From contig NC_037598.1 in NCBI RefSeq assembly GCF_003073045.1, forward strand, positions 24,551,822 through 24,615,821: DNA of 64,000 nt, in the 5' to 3' direction. This DNA comes from Pomacea canaliculata. Taxonomy: Eukaryota > Mollusca > Gastropoda > Architaenioglossa > Ampullariidae. Position 1 is the stretch's first letter. Every line of letters starts with the position of its first letter. The notes below the pieces were generated by a model. The model worked only from the letters and a program-made list of their open reading frames with translations, did no database searches and was not told where the DNA came from. Below are positions 25,601-37,476 of the stretch, piece after piece. Both the position numbers and the translations under genes were made by a program.

Positions 25601-28600
25601 ATTGACTGCTGTCACAACAAGTGACATACTCTGCAGGTAATTTGCCATGCAGAGACAGGCAATGTCTGAAGCCACAACAGGCATAGTGGTCAGGCAGGCT
25701 TTAAAATGGCAATGCCTGATACACGAGAACCACTCATACAGCCAATGCCTTGTTGTCATGAATTTTTTTCCAGTGCTTAACATGCATTCATGTCGTAAGA
25801 ATTATCAATCAGGCATGATGGTCCTGTTAAACTATGTATTCAAAATTTCACTATGCACCCTAATAAACATTATTAAAATGTAACATCTGTTAATGCATTG
25901 TTACTTCTTCATAATAATCATCATAAGTCACAAAAATCTTTACCTCAACAAGGGGAAGTGACAAGTCTTGAGTTAAGATCGGGGTGTCAATATTCTTCAC
26001 CTTCAATGATTGTAACACCAGTACATATTTTTTTTGCACTCAGTTGGGACAAACAAGATACTTGCTATAGCACATTCTTGAACTCTTACTATCCTCATTT
26101 TTCTTCCATTTGCTCTTTTAAGCAGAAAATAGGGCTAAAGTAAACTTGCACATGGGTCGATCTGTGACAAATATGGTTCATGTGTTCTAGTGAAAACACC
26201 GGAAGATGGACAACTGATTGCTTTGTATCGAGCTGCTACGGCCAGGGGAATAAGTTTGACCCTGGATACTTGTCCCCTCTTGCCACAGACTGCAGCTGAT
26301 CTTCAAGCGATGCTGCGAGTTGTATGCTACTATCATTCTTTTGTCCCATCCCAGGTACAGGACTTGATTTATTCCAAGAAATATTTAACTACATGAGGTC
26401 TATTCTTTTGAGTTGAATTATTTTAGTCTTTTAAAAATGTGGATGAGATGCTATAAGTCACAAGACAGTATGATTGATACAAATTCTTAAATGGGCTAAT
26501 TGGGGAAATTAATCTTAAATACCAGCTTCCCATTAACTTTCCTCCTTCATGTTGTTTCAGATTCTGAAAGGAGCTGTAGAACTAAGGAAAGAGCGAAACA
26601 ACTTCTACCTGCAGTGTAAATTTTCTTGCTTGTATCTTACAATATAAAAGCAAACCTACAAACCAGAAATTAAAGAACTGGTGGAGTGCAAAATGTTTTT
26701 CTCGTGGTTGGGTGTAGCACAGTGTTTATTTACCGAGATCTAGGTGTATACACCTCTTCCATTCTCAACATACATGCCTACAACCATCACCATGGACAAA
26801 CGAAATTGCATATGGATACAGTCTGAGAGTTGGGACCATATGTTAAGCATATCTGTGAACAATAGTGGCTTGATAAGTTTAACCTCTTTCTGTGCATGGT
26901 GATTTTTTGTAGGTGTTTTAATTGAGAACAGAAGTGTATTCACCTGGATTTGGGGAAAGAAATATTTTATACAGTATCTTCATCCAGTAGTCTTTTAAAG
27001 TGTGGTTAGTCTAAAATGTCCTGATAATCCCTATCATGCACACTTAAATGTACATATCTGTACATGCATTTGTACATTGGAAGGTAATAAGGATATAGCA
27101 GGACTGTTGCTGAAATTATTCTTCCTAAACAGCTGTTAACCATTTATATAGTATGAACTTTTCCCCTAGGCTAAAGAATATTAGTAAAGAAAGTGGTGAT
27201 TTGTTCCATTATTATGTTTTTAAAAAGTGCTTATCGAAATGTTTTTTTATCAGGTATATGCTGTTTTCAAGGATTTTTCACAAGCTTATTGGTTAAAAAC
27301 TTGCATCCCTTTTTCCTGTCATGCACTGTTTTGCTGTGTTCTAATCCTGACATTTTTTTTCAGTGCTTCATAAACTTCTTTTAGAGGAGAGTCGTTCAGC
27401 TCTGGAGAACCAGCTCGACAAAATTATCTGTCCTTCTCAGGTTGTGTGGAGTTGAGGATGAAGTAAGTGCTGGTTAAAAGATTTCTTTTCCTTATTATAA
27501 ATGCTGAATGGTTGTGGGAAGTTCTTGATTTGGTTACTGACCTCAGTGACATCATTTAGTCTGCTGTAATGATTGGCCATTAAATGTTATTTCATTTATT
27601 TGTCTTAAGAGTAACCAGAATGCAATTTTTTTCCTTTTTTTTTTTTCCGTAAATGACTGGATTTATTAAAAAAGTGACCATATAACTCTCTTCTGTTGTG
27701 AGATTACACATTTGAAAAGTAGGCAATACCTTGCTGGTATTTTCAAATGTCTTATGTTGGTTACAGCTTTAACTTTTTCCCATTTTGCAACCTCAGAAGC
27801 CTCACAAAAATCACTGGGATGTACAAAAACGAAAGAATAAATAAAGAAAGAAACTGTTGGTACCTTGAGAAATTGTTCGACTATAATTTACTAGCGCAGG
27901 GAGTCAAAAATAGTTAACCAGTCGGGTATCTTATATCTGAATAAGAGCCAAGTTAGAGACAGTTTTTCAATTATGAATTTGTACTCCAACAACAGAAAAT
28001 AACCAAATAATAGTAAGTAATATTTTTAAAGTTTAATGTATATTCTAATAAAAAGTTCATTGTTTGGCACTTTTTGTTTTTTTAATAGTGTCCAAATAAT
28101 TGTTTTTTGTAATTTCTGCCTTGGGACCTACTTCATGACAATTACATACAATACAATTATCATCTTTTGTTTGAATTTAGTACAAGAAAACAAAAGCTGT
28201 ATTGCTTTAAAAAAAAGTCACTTAAATGCTTAAAAGAAAGAAGGTTCTTTAAAATGATATGTCACTGATAGTTGTCTTTATTGTAGGTTAATATGTATAA
28301 ATATTGAAACATAATTCTCGCCACTCATAAAGTTCAGTGACTTTGTTTTCGTACATATTGAATGAGCTAAGTTAAAAATTAGGGGACTATACTGACCTTA
28401 CACAAACTGGACTTCAGACCATGTTTCGGCAAATCTGGTACTCACCATCACCTCGCGTGTCAATAAAGCCCTCTCTTTTGCCTCTGCCAAGTACACCCTC
28501 CTTTTGCCTGGTGCTAGTGACATAAAACTATTTGAGCTCACCTGACCCTCTTATGCCACCACTAGATGGACTTCAAACCCTTGACCCCATACATGTGTCA

Positions 28601-30514
28601 GATGATGAAGGAGTGGATTAGATTGACCTCTCACCTCTAGATCCCTTCACCCACAGACCACTCAGCAGCACTCCAGCAAAAGGCCAGAAAGCTACTGTAG
28701 AATTCCGTGTGACATTTTACTCAGCAGGGTCCAGAAAAATGCCTCAACAAATTACTTAAAAATAACCTTATAAAACTAGTTGTACTCTAGGAGGAAAAAA
28801 TTTCACAGGAAATTAATGTTTGTGCAGTTTTATCAACCTGTCAGCAGTTTTGATCTTCGTTTCTTGTCCAACTCATGTTTTCCTTTTAATGTTTCCTTTT
28901 GTATCTTGATGATGATGATGATGATGTAGTTTTATAGCGCGCCAATATCCGCATCACAAAGATGCGCTCAATGCGCGGTAATCCCAGCAGCCACCAAACT
29001 GCAGGTCAAATGAAAACTTCAAAAAAAAGTTTAAACAAGTGAGTCTTCAGATGTTTCTTGAAAGATCCAATACTATCAGACTCCTTGGTCGAGAGGGGAA
29101 GCGAGTTCCACAAAAGCGGGGCTACATTGGAGAAGATCTGAAACCCGCAGTCTTCTTATTAGCATTCCCTGACTGAACACTCGGTCGTTCAAGTCTGAAG
29201 TGTGCTGCTGAACGAAGTTCCGCTGGGGTTGTAAACAGCGAATGAGTTCTTGCAGATAGGCAGGCGCAAGGTCGTGAAGACAGCCATAGGTTAAGGTTAA
29301 CAATTTATGCTCAATTCGCTTCTCCACAGGAAGCCAATGTAGGTCACGAAGTACAGGAGTAATATGGTCAGTTGTTTTCTTTCCTGCAAACTATCCTCGC
29401 AGCCGTATTTTGCACTCGCTGAAGCCTCGACAACTCGCTCTTTGAAATCCCCCAGAGGCAGCTGTTGGCATAGTCTAATGTAGAACCGATGAGGGACACA
29501 GCAACTGCATTTGCAGTCTTCTTATTTAAGACTGGGTCGGAGTCGTCCAAGAGTGCGGATATGGAAATAACACGCCTTGACTACAGAACTGACATGATCA
29601 GCATAGTTAGAAGATTGTCAACATAGGTCCAAGTTCCTACGGAGCTGGAGAGAATTCTAGCTTGACCCACTTGGAAGAGTCTAGAGAGACTTTACTAAGG
29701 CTAGCTTGGAACCACATAGCATCGCCTCTGTCTTCTCATCATTAAGCTTGAGTTTATTCCTCAGCATCCATGACTTGACCTCTAAAGCAACAATCTTCTA
29801 CAGCACAAACTGCCTCACGCACCGACTCACTGTCAGTACTAAATGAAAAAATAGAGTTCAGTGTCATCTGCAAACATCTTACGGTTCACATTATGCTTCT
29901 CAATGAAGAGGACAAGCTGAGATGTGTAAATAGAAAATAGAACCGGCCCAAAACAGAGCCCTGCGGGACACCGCACAGCAGTGGAACTGTCACTGAAGAA
30001 GCTTGATTGACCATCACCCTTTGGTGTGCGATCACTGAAGTAGGAATGGAACCACTGCAAAGGCGAACCACCAATGCCCACTCCATCTGGGAGACGAGTT
30101 AGTAGAGTGGTGGTGATCAATGACATCAAAGGCCCGCACTCAGATCAAGGAGACCACAGAGTTCACTTTCCCGGCATCCGCACTGCACAGAGATCGTTCA
30201 TAGACGATCAGAAGGGCTGTCTCACAGCTGTGCTTGGGTCTATACGCCGACTGGAATTTATCTTCACAATCATTACAATCTTTTGGTTCAGATTGATATC
30301 TTGAATCACTTTTCATTTACCTGTTTTTTCAGGTAGTACATGTGTCTGGTGCTGAGGTTGCTGCAGAAGAAAGTCCCAACTACATCATGCCAGTCTTATA
30401 CCATGCTGTGGACATGCTATCAACAATGATCAGCCTAGGCACTTTGCTAAAGTCGTATCAACAATTCTGGATGGAAGCTGCAAAATAAGCAAGACTGACA
30501 GCATAAATATTTGA
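22453..30514 (+). CDS. ABHD6: ABHD6-like monoacylglycerol lipase, eight coding exons, frame disturbed
   Basis: Alpha/beta-hydrolase of the ABHD6 family, a membrane-anchored serine hydrolase of monoacylglycerols and related lysolipids. Coding exons are 22,453-22,601; 22,874-23,036; 23,500-23,616; 24,040-24,163; 26,191-26,354; 26,561-26,615; 27,364-27,462; 30,333-30,514, all with GT-AG introns and matching phases. The order is N-terminal membrane segment, HGFSADHFMW oxyanion motif, DLPGHG, GVSMG nucleophile elbow, a cap region, the acid around W...VEDE, and CGHAI with the catalytic histidine. Length, about 320 residues, is close to the vertebrate protein. Two frame breaks exist: two bases seem missing after VVW at about 27,449, and the frame changes near 30,388 so that CGHAI is read in another frame. 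Family identity is strong; whether this copy is functional depends on whether those indels are real. Confidence 0.85.
22874..23036 (+). CDS. ABHD6: ABHD6-like coding exon 2: oxyanion region
   Basis: Encodes RVIDNKGFTFFYGERG, then LLLHGFSADHFMW, the HG oxyanion motif and following Trp conserved in ABHD6 proteins. Acceptor GGGCAG, donor CAG|GTTAGA, ends in phase 0. Confidence 0.85.
23500..23616 (+). CDS. ABHD6: ABHD6-like coding exon 3
   Basis: Thirty-nine codons in phase 0, containing HVIALDLPGHGFTSDPLEGD. This is the beta-strand and DxPGHG turn of alpha/beta hydrolases. Acceptor CCCTAG, donor CAG|GTTAAT. Confidence 0.85.
24040..24163 (+). CDS. ABHD6: ABHD6-like coding exon 4: nucleophile elbow
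   Basis: Contains HVTGVSMGNPSRLFAASFQD. Ser in GVSMG (codon at 24,085-24,087) is the predicted nucleophile. The family usually has a second Gly and one more residue just after the elbow; here the stretch is one codon shorter, with runs of G around the gap. Donor GCA|GTGAGT leaves one base. Confidence 0.8.
24164..26190 (+). other. ABHD6-like intron 4
   Basis: A 2 kb intron with several 100-140-codon minus-strand frames (24,681-25,040; 25,352-25,783). They have no recognisable domains and are probably chance frames or the remains of an unidentified repeat. Confidence 0.6.
26191..26354 (+). CDS. ABHD6: ABHD6-like coding exon 5: cap region
   Basis: Encodes the cap-domain stretch from KTPEDGQLIALY to LRVVCYYHSFVPSQ, aligning with the ABHD6 segment between nucleophile and acid. 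Acceptor TTCTAG, donor CAG|GTACAG, phase 0 end. Confidence 0.75.
26561..26615 (+). CDS. ABHD6: ABHD6-like coding exon 6
   Basis: Short exon ILKGAVELRKERNNFYLQ. The donor was set at 26,616 (GTAAAT) because it gives the phase needed by exon 7 and the correct family spacing after NNFY; the alternative GT at 26,614 breaks the frame. Confidence 0.7.
27364..27462 (+). CDS. ABHD6: ABHD6-like coding exon 7: catalytic acid, frame break
   Basis: Encodes LHKLLLEESRSALENQLDKI, then CPSQVVW. The conserved continuation with the catalytic Asp lies in another frame, as if two bases were lost at about 27,449-27,450 in a G-rich spot. The strong donor GAA|GTAAGT at 27,463 fits only the shifted frame. Confidence 0.7.
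27990..28191 (+). repeat. Solo copy of the zinc-ribbon array 3' tail
   Basis: This block, starting AAATAACCAAATAATAGTAA and ending near TTTAGTACAAGAAAA, is nearly identical to 35,930-36,124 and 39,297-39,491. There it follows the stop codon of the array's zinc-ribbon frame. Here it sits alone in the ABHD6 last intron, without the upstream coding part. Confidence 0.85.
28909..30275 (-). mobile_element. LINE relic (CR1/L2-like) in ABHD6 last intron
   Basis: On the minus strand the order is a YRPKHSCETALL-like segment (about 30,200-30,270), SPLQWFHSYFSDRT, the polymerase motif FADDTELY (about 29,850), LDYANSCLWGIS...LQRVQNTAAR, and a final KLLTLTYGCLHDLAPAYLQE. This is the reverse transcriptase and C-terminal part of a CR1/L2-type LINE. 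The 3' end is a GCGCTATAAAACTACATC stretch followed by an ATC microsatellite (28,909-28,926). Multiple stops and frameshifts show it is inactive, and it lies antisense to the host gene. Confidence 0.85.
30333..30514 (+). CDS. ABHD6: ABHD6-like coding exon 8: catalytic His, frame break
   Basis: Begins VVHVSGAEVAAEESPNY in phase with exon 7. The conserved end SLIPCCGHAINNDQPRHFAK with the predicted catalytic His (codon 30,413-30,415) lies in a different frame, stopping at 30,512-30,514. Without the shift the protein would read through a non-conserved tail to TAA at 30,486-30,488. The change is near 30,388 and equals one missing base. Confidence 0.75.
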
Positions 30515-33500
30515 TAAGATTCATTTGTTTTCTCACCAGCTCCTGCCATGACCAAAGTGCCTTTCTCCAGATTCTCATTGCCTTTCTCATCTGTCACATT
30601 AACCCAGCCACTAAAGGAAATTCATAGACATCATGCCAAAGTGTTGTTTTGCTTTTGCACTATTCCCCACATTTACATTTATATATTTCTTGGTTTTAAA
30701 AGATTCTACAGAAATGTTAAAATTGAGGTTGTGTATTTTCTTTATCATCTGTAGTCTATGGCTGCTGAAATTTACAGCTCTCTAGTTTGCATGCTCAAGA
30801 GATGTACAAAATCCATTAAAACAAAAACACTTTTCTGATAAATTGTATTTGGTGCCACAGCTTAAGGGGATTTCAAAAAAGGCAGCTCAAGTTTCATGTT
30901 TTTCCTATCAATTTGCATTCTTGTGTGAATGTGAATGCAAAATACCAGCAACAAGTAGTGGTACCCTCATGCTAATGTTTCTTGAGCGTCATGAAACCTT
31001 CAGTATTTTATTGTCTGTACCCACTTGTGAGACAGCATGTTCAATGCTAGCTGAATTTCAGATATGGACACCATACTTAGCAAACCTGTTGCATTTTCCT
31101 TAAGAGTAAGTATTACTAATTTTATATGTATGATACATTATCTCAGATTTGTGTGAAGATGTTTTAAATCCAGTTAAATTGCACATACTTAAGACAGCAT
31201 TTTTCTAACACTTGCTCAGGGAGTAAACTTTTGAGTTGCATCAAGTAAAATAGTAAAATGCTGTTTGAACAATCAGTTCTTAGAATGTACATGAAAAAGG
31301 GAGCAATACAACATAGTGAACGGTACCATAACATTACACTATACATCAACTTCTTTTAGTGTACAAACGGCCAGCATCTTGTGTTGACTCCCTGAGTAAG
31401 TTACGTGCACTTTTACTATTGCAGAATTAGTACCATTTATTAATTTTTTTTTAACTTCTTTTTTATATATTTTCAATATAATATCTTCTTAACTTCAAGG
31501 GGCTGTATAGGCTCTTGATAAGAATCGCATCATTAAGATGACGATGATCACTCTTAAACTGTTTGATATAGAAGTGTGCTGCTCTGGCCATTCACAGTGT
31601 GTGTCATGTAATGTTTTGTCTCAGAAGCTTAAATAAGCAGCTTTTCTTATTACATACGTTGTACGTCATCCATCTCCGTCCTATCGTTTACATTTTCATT
31701 GAGCCACATCACACTTAAACAAGAACAACATACTCTTTAGGTGAGAATGAAATTTTATGTCAGCCAAAGAATTTAAGAGCATATAAATGAGTTGGTGATG
31801 TTAAAATTATGTCTGAAGTTATCTGATAATACTGATAATCTTTTCAGTATTTCTTTTTCTCAATGTGGCCTCTTACCAATTGCCATTAATTTTTCACATT
31901 TTTATATAAAATATGTAGAATAAAACCACAAATATTACCAGTATAGAACTAATAACTATTTGTGTTGCATATTTGCCAAACTATGCCTGTGAATATAATG
32001 GTAATGACTGTTATAAACTCTGTAGACTATTTTCTTCCATGAACTGTCTTTTATCTGTACTTTTTCTTTAAAGAAAACCCACTAAAATATGACCATATTG
32101 ATATTAAACTTTGCAAAGTGAATTATTTGTTTGTTTCTGCTTGCATTGATATTTTTCACTGAAAATTGTTTACTATAAAAATAGTTGTTCTATCCAAGTA
32201 ATATTTTTGCGATTTGTTGAACTAAGTCAGTAAGAGGTGGATTTTGGCTGTCCTCCAGCCATTTTGCAGTCAGTTTATACATTTGACCCTTATTTTAACG
32301 TTTTGTAGCAGTTCACGCAGTAGCTACAACAGCAGTAACCTGGCAGTGTCTTAACTTCAGTTGAATAATCTGGAGAAACTGTTAATTTTTTCTCTTCAGA
32401 TCTCATTCCTTGAAGTTTCTTTGAGAAACGAGATTTGTAGGGTCCAAAAATATTGCATTTGATGTTTTGGTCATGTTCAACAGCATGAAAGTAACTCATT
32501 TGAATCGAGTTACTTGATATGGCATGAATCACTATGGTTGATATGTTGTCCGTGCACAGTATTATATTTATTGAGGTACTTTCAAGAAGGAAACTGCTTA
32601 CTGGCATGCTTTTTACTTTCAACCCTTAGGAAGCCTCTGTGGTACAATTTATAGTGGGAGGAATGCATGACAAAATTTGGATCTCTAGTGGACAACCCAC
32701 ACAGATATATGATGTTCAGCTGCTGAAAATTTTTTAAACTTGGGTTTTTTTTGTGGAGTGGGTTGGGGAGAAGAATAGTCCTTGGTGCGGCTAATGCTTA
32801 AATTCAGGCCGGCGGAATTACAAGTAACTTTTGTATTCCTTATGGCCTTTGGATCTTAGGTAAAATTATGTTTTATATTCCTTATTTTGTGAGTGCAGCT
32901 AGTTATGGTGATTTGTTTAAATCATAAGTACGATATAATCATATTTTATTGACTTCTTCATTATTAAGTGAAGGATTCCAATTGGATCTGCAGAATCAAT
33001 GCATTAGCCTTTATATTCGTTTTCTGATTTGTAAATATTGAATGTCAGATATTTTTTGTTGGCTTTGTGTTATGATGCTTGACTTCAGGCGTGGTTGGAC
33101 ACCCACCCTAAGCAGTGAGAGGAAAAATAAAAGGCAATTGACAGGTTACAATTAACCACACTTTGCACGGTTAACAAGTATTGCAAGGATATGATGCTGT
33201 TGTATTCTGCTTTGCCCGGCATGACTGCATGGGGTGTAGCCTCCCTTTTACCTCCAAATTACTACTAAGAATTGGCATTGTGCTGAGAGTTAAGACGTTT
33301 GAATAGTTTTCAATATAGGAAAATTACCCATGTATTGTTTATGAAGATCAAACTTATACAGTGGCAACCACGTTTTTGTCGATGTTGTTTGCATATTGCT
33401 TTCACCATCTGCACAGTGTTCTTTTGACATTACCTTGCAAGTCAGAGTGGCCTTTGTTGCACCAAGAGAAGTGTGGCTACATATGGTATATTGCAAACGT

Positions 33501-34117
33501 AATGTTGCACATGTAATCCCTGAAAGCATTGTGAATTGCCCTCGAGAGGGAAAGTTCATTGGTTTATAATACTGATATCAAATGTTGCCATTAAGAAAGA
33601 GTGAGAACATCAGACTGGTTTAAGAACAGTCTCTAGTCCTTCCTGTGAAATATACGTGGAAGGAGCAATTAACATAAACCCCTAAAAATCTGCAGGGCTA
33701 CTTAACACAGCTGATCCGTTGTCGTTTGGTTGTGGCTTTCTTCATTTAACCAAACCAGTTGGAAGCGCATGAAGTGATTTATGATAGTGCGAAAGCTGTT
33801 CAAAAGTCTATGTGTTTTAGAACCTTGAAGCACAACCCCTTTAGAGGTTTCTATATTTATTTGTGATCATTGAACAGCTAAACACAAAGACAAACCCAAA
33901 CCCACTGAAGCTTGACAACCATTTGTAAAGCCTGAATCTAGTTTAACATACAATGCATGCTGTTATCAGTGCTACAAATGCTTAATGCTAATTAAGAGCA
34001 CCATGATTGTATTAGGATTTCTGCCTTACTGTTTGCTCTGGAAACCAAGTTTGAGACATTTAAATGCAGTTTCTTGTGATTTATTAGCACCAGCATTATC
34101 ATGTTATCTCTTGATTG
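30515..34117. other. No recognisable gene
   Basis: Intergenic or 3' flanking sequence of the ABHD6-like gene. Open frames up to 110 codons (for example 32,290-32,622 minus) have no family resemblance or splice-compatible partners. Its first part presumably includes the 3' untranslated region, but I did not identify the cleavage site. Confidence 0.45.
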
Positions 34118-34930
34118 GATGTAGTGTTTTCAGTACTTATGTCCAGTTTTTCTGTTTTTGTAAACATCTTATTTTCATTGACTTGCTTGCTTAGAAGTTG
34201 GTGCACAGCAGTGTTGCATGAAAAAAGTGCTGGTAATAAAAACCTGAATGACTTGTCAGAATCTATGTAGACGTTTATCATGGATGCAAGAATCACAATT
34301 TAGGTACTTAATTCATTTCCTTCTATACTTTGTGCAGAACCTTGTTTGTGTTATTATTCAATAATTTCCTGCCTTTCCTTTTGACTTGTTTTTTTTTCCT
34401 ATTTAAAGTGAATAAACAAAGACAAGAGTCAGAATGGATAATTAACTACAGACAAGCTTTATATATTTTGTTATTGAAAACCATTCATGCTCCAATCCAT
34501 TCACTGAATGCAACTTGCACACACATGCAATCCTATTGAGAGGAAGCATGGAGGATCTGTTTGTGTGTGTATGGGTAAACTACACATGACCATGAAAGAA
34601 ATCAAGTTTTCCAGCTCCCTAATAAATTCTCAGCAAAATATTTGGCATTGCTCTTTCCCCCACCCCCTTTTAAACCCGAACAAAAATGCTCATCCTTTAC
34701 AGAAAGAATCCTTATTCTCCAAAGTAACACTTCCATATGTCCAAAATCATGTATTTTGTATAAAAATTCAAAAGATTCGTTAGATTTTTCCATTAAAATG
34801 CAGAGAAATCATTGGGTGACCATCTCTGGTGCACCCTTTTCAATGACTGCATATTTTTTGGGACTTGGCAAAGAATGTCCTTCAACTAACCTATATCTAT
34901 GGCACCATGTAAAAAATGTGTTGTTTCCCC
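34118..34930 (+). repeat. Duplicated block 1, copy 1
   Basis: About 810 bases highly similar to 56,575-57,380 in the same orientation, differing by scattered substitutions and small indels. Sequence diverges sharply on both sides. No protein is recognisable. In the other copy the block lies about 560 bases past the kelch stop codon, so it is probably downstream flank of that gene. Confidence 0.9.
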
Positions 34931-35343
34931 GTCCAGATTGATACAGATTCATGGTCACACCAATGTTGTCTCCCAAACAGTCAGTTGGTCTGGTGACGGA
35001 GAGGTGAGCAGACAATACCTACACCAAGGATTATTAGTTCAAATGTCGCTCACTACACACATAATGTCTCCCTACATATTCACCTTGATACAAGACTGGT
35101 ATATTTTTGCTATAGAGATAGCTGTCGGCTCTGTCCCAAGAATGCCACCGTCCATCAAAACGTCTTTATCCTCAATCTCTCGCATTACGACCTAAGCCCT
35201 TTTGACGTTGCATGCCGGGAAACTGACCTTTTGACCTAACGACGTACTACGGGAATTCGCGAGACATAAAAATAAATAAAAAATTTGTGAAGCGCATGCT
35301 CACTCCTTATTGCAAGAGGCCGAGAGTGAGTCTCGGCATACAG
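34931..35343. other. Spacer before the array
   Basis: No gene recognised. The stretch around 34,985-35,050 has a weak tRNA-like SINE look (GGTGACGGAGAGGTGAGC, then TTAGTTCAAATG) but cannot be called. The array begins where ACATCAGTCCATAAATACATG first appears. Confidence 0.4.
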
Positions 35344-35984
35344 ACATCAGTCCATAAATACATGTGACCCTAACGAATTGAGATAAGAAGTCTCTGCCCT
35401 AATGAACCTCCCTATTGGTCACAGGTAGACACGTGTTTCCTCATTGGCTTGATATCGAGGCCACCGTGTCAGTTACAGCAGTAAACTGTAAAAAAAATGA
35501 AGAAAGCTAACCAGACTGGAGACTGGTAGAAAGCAGACTGCCAAAGCAGAGAAAAAACAGAAAATAAAGAAGAAAACTGGAAAAGGGGCGAGGGCCAGGT
35601 CGAAGCACGCAACGAAAGCTGCGAACATACGCTGACAGAAATACAGAGATAGGAAAGCGAAGGAGAAATTGGAAAACGGGACGTCATTTTCTGAGTCCTC
35701 TAGCGACCAAGCTATAACGGGTAAGGGACCCATTGAAAATTTTTTTATAACAATGGATCAAGTCAAGCAAATTTTACGACATGCTGTATGTGGCATTTGT
35801 GGAAACTACCCCTTACAGTTATGGCCTGACTACGAAGGGAATGTGCTCCTGTTATGTGATTCATGTCAATATACACATGTTGTCAAACACAACGAGTAAC
35901 CAGCTAGTGGCAGTGAAGTTGTAACAGGAAATAACCAAATAATAGTAAGTAATATTTTTAAAGTTTAATGTATATTCTAATAAA
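35344..35984 (+). CDS. Array unit A: zinc-ribbon-like small protein, damaged
   Basis: The terminal part (35,669-35,899) encodes a C-G-I-C...C-D-S-C ribbon with QLWPDYEGNV between the pairs, then HVVKHNE and stop. In the same frame upstream lies a basic AANxR...QKYRDRKAKEKLENG segment, but a TGA interrupts it where other units have TGG (about 35,632). The conserved frame has no clear ATG at its start, so the true N-terminus is unresolved. A is the most diverged unit in the ribbon. Role unknown; the basic segment plus ribbon suggests nucleic-acid binding (inference). Confidence 0.5.
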
Positions 35985-36851
35985 AAGTTCATTGTTTGGC
36001 ACTTTTTGTTTTTTTAATAGTGTCCAAATAATTGTTTTTTGTAATTTCTGCCTTGGGACCTACTTTCATGACAATTACATACAATACAATTATCATCTTT
36101 TGTTTGAATTTAGTACAAGAAAACTTTGTTTCAATTAAGTTTGTATTGATAGGTTGTTTTGTTGATAGAACAAAAGAAAGATTGTTTTGTTGTTAGTTCG
36201 AACAAAGGAAAGAGTGTGGCAGTGTTTTGGATGTGTGTAGTATGACTGGGTTTTTTTTCTCCTTGACGGGAGCGGGGAGAAGGAATAGTCTCCTCTGTCA
36301 GTGCGTCCGGAGCGGACGGTTTTTGTTTGTAACGAGTCTTGACGGACTTGGTGTTGGTGTATTTCTGGGTACAAATCCTGAACAGATTTGTATTGTACTG
36401 TACAAGTCCTGACCAGACTTGGGAGTTACCAGATTTGTTTGTGTCTTTGTATAACATTGAACCTGTTGAGGTGAGTGTATATCTTTGATGATTTTTTTTG
36501 TGAGCCTGGGGCTAATGTTGAAGAATGGGGAAATTTCTGATGAGTTGTGATTATATAGTGTTAGTTTATGAAAATGGTTTAAAATAGTTGAGAGTTGAAT
36601 TTGCATTTGGCTAAAGATTGGTTTTGTTTTTTCTCTCCAGGTTTTTTCTTTTGGATTTCTTTTGGTGTTTTGTGTTTTTCTCTTCTGTTTGTTCCTATTC
36701 TTCGTATCCACCTGGGGTTACTGACCAGCGCTGAGTTGGATAGAACTTCAAGAAGTGAAAACTCTGTGTTACTTTTTTCACGTGGATGTATTAGTGTATG
36801 TTAGAAGTGGAAACATTGTGGATTTTGTGCTGTTCAAGTGGAGACTTTGTG
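35985..36851 (+). repeat. Array tail 1
   Basis: AT/GT-rich sequence following unit A, homologous along its length to tail 2 (39,353-40,226). It contains a GT-AG pair in the same place in both tails: GTTGAG|GTGAGT at 36,470/36,471 and CTCTCCAG ending at 36,640, so the tail may be spliced in a transcript. Repeated CTGACCAGACTTG-like words lie just before the donor. No protein frame is convincing. Confidence 0.6.
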
Positions 36852-37476
36852 ACATCAGTCCATAAATACATGTGACCCTAACGAATTGAGATAAGAAGTC
36901 TCTGCCCTAATGAACCTCCCTATTGGTCACAGGTAGACACGTGTTTCCTCATTGGCTTGATATCGAGGCCACCGTGTCAGTTACTGCAAAACTGTAGTTA
37001 AAACGTAAACAATGAAGAAAGCTGGTCGAAAGCAGACTGCCCAAGAAGAAAACTGGAAAAGGGGCGAGGGCCAAATCAAGGCAAGCGACGAAAGCTGCGA
37101 ACGCATGCTGGGAGAAATACAGAGAAAAGAAAGCAAGGGAGAAACTGGAAAACGGCTACCGGGACGTCATTTGAAGTCGTTCTAAGCGACGAAACTATCA
37201 TTGGTATGGGACCCAAGGAAACCGTTTCTGATGACAATGGATGAAGTATAACCAACTTTTACAACATGGCTGTTTGTGACGTTTGCCGAAACTGCCCCTT
37301 ACAGCTATGGCCAGATTATGAAGGAAACGTGCTCCTTATATGTGGTTCATGTGAATATAGACATATCGTCAAGCAAAAAGGAGAAACCAGCTCTATATTG
37401 GCAGTGAACTGCTGAACAGGAAATAACCAAATTAATAGTAAGTAATATTTTTAAAGTTAATGTATATTTCTAATAA
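36852..37476 (+). pseudogene. Array unit B: zinc-ribbon frame with small indels
   Basis: Same layout as unit D, but with extra bases in the conserved frame, for example a T after GATGAAGTA and a G in ACATGGCTG (about 37,250-37,270) and another near 37,395. The ribbon cysteines are still encoded, in pieces of different frames. A decayed copy, or one carrying assembly errors. Confidence 0.6.

Noticed and set aside
24681-25783. 119- and 143-codon minus-strand frames in ABHD6 intron 4
   Set aside because: Rich in Leu, Tyr and Cys from AT-rich sequence; no domain, start context or splice partner recognised.
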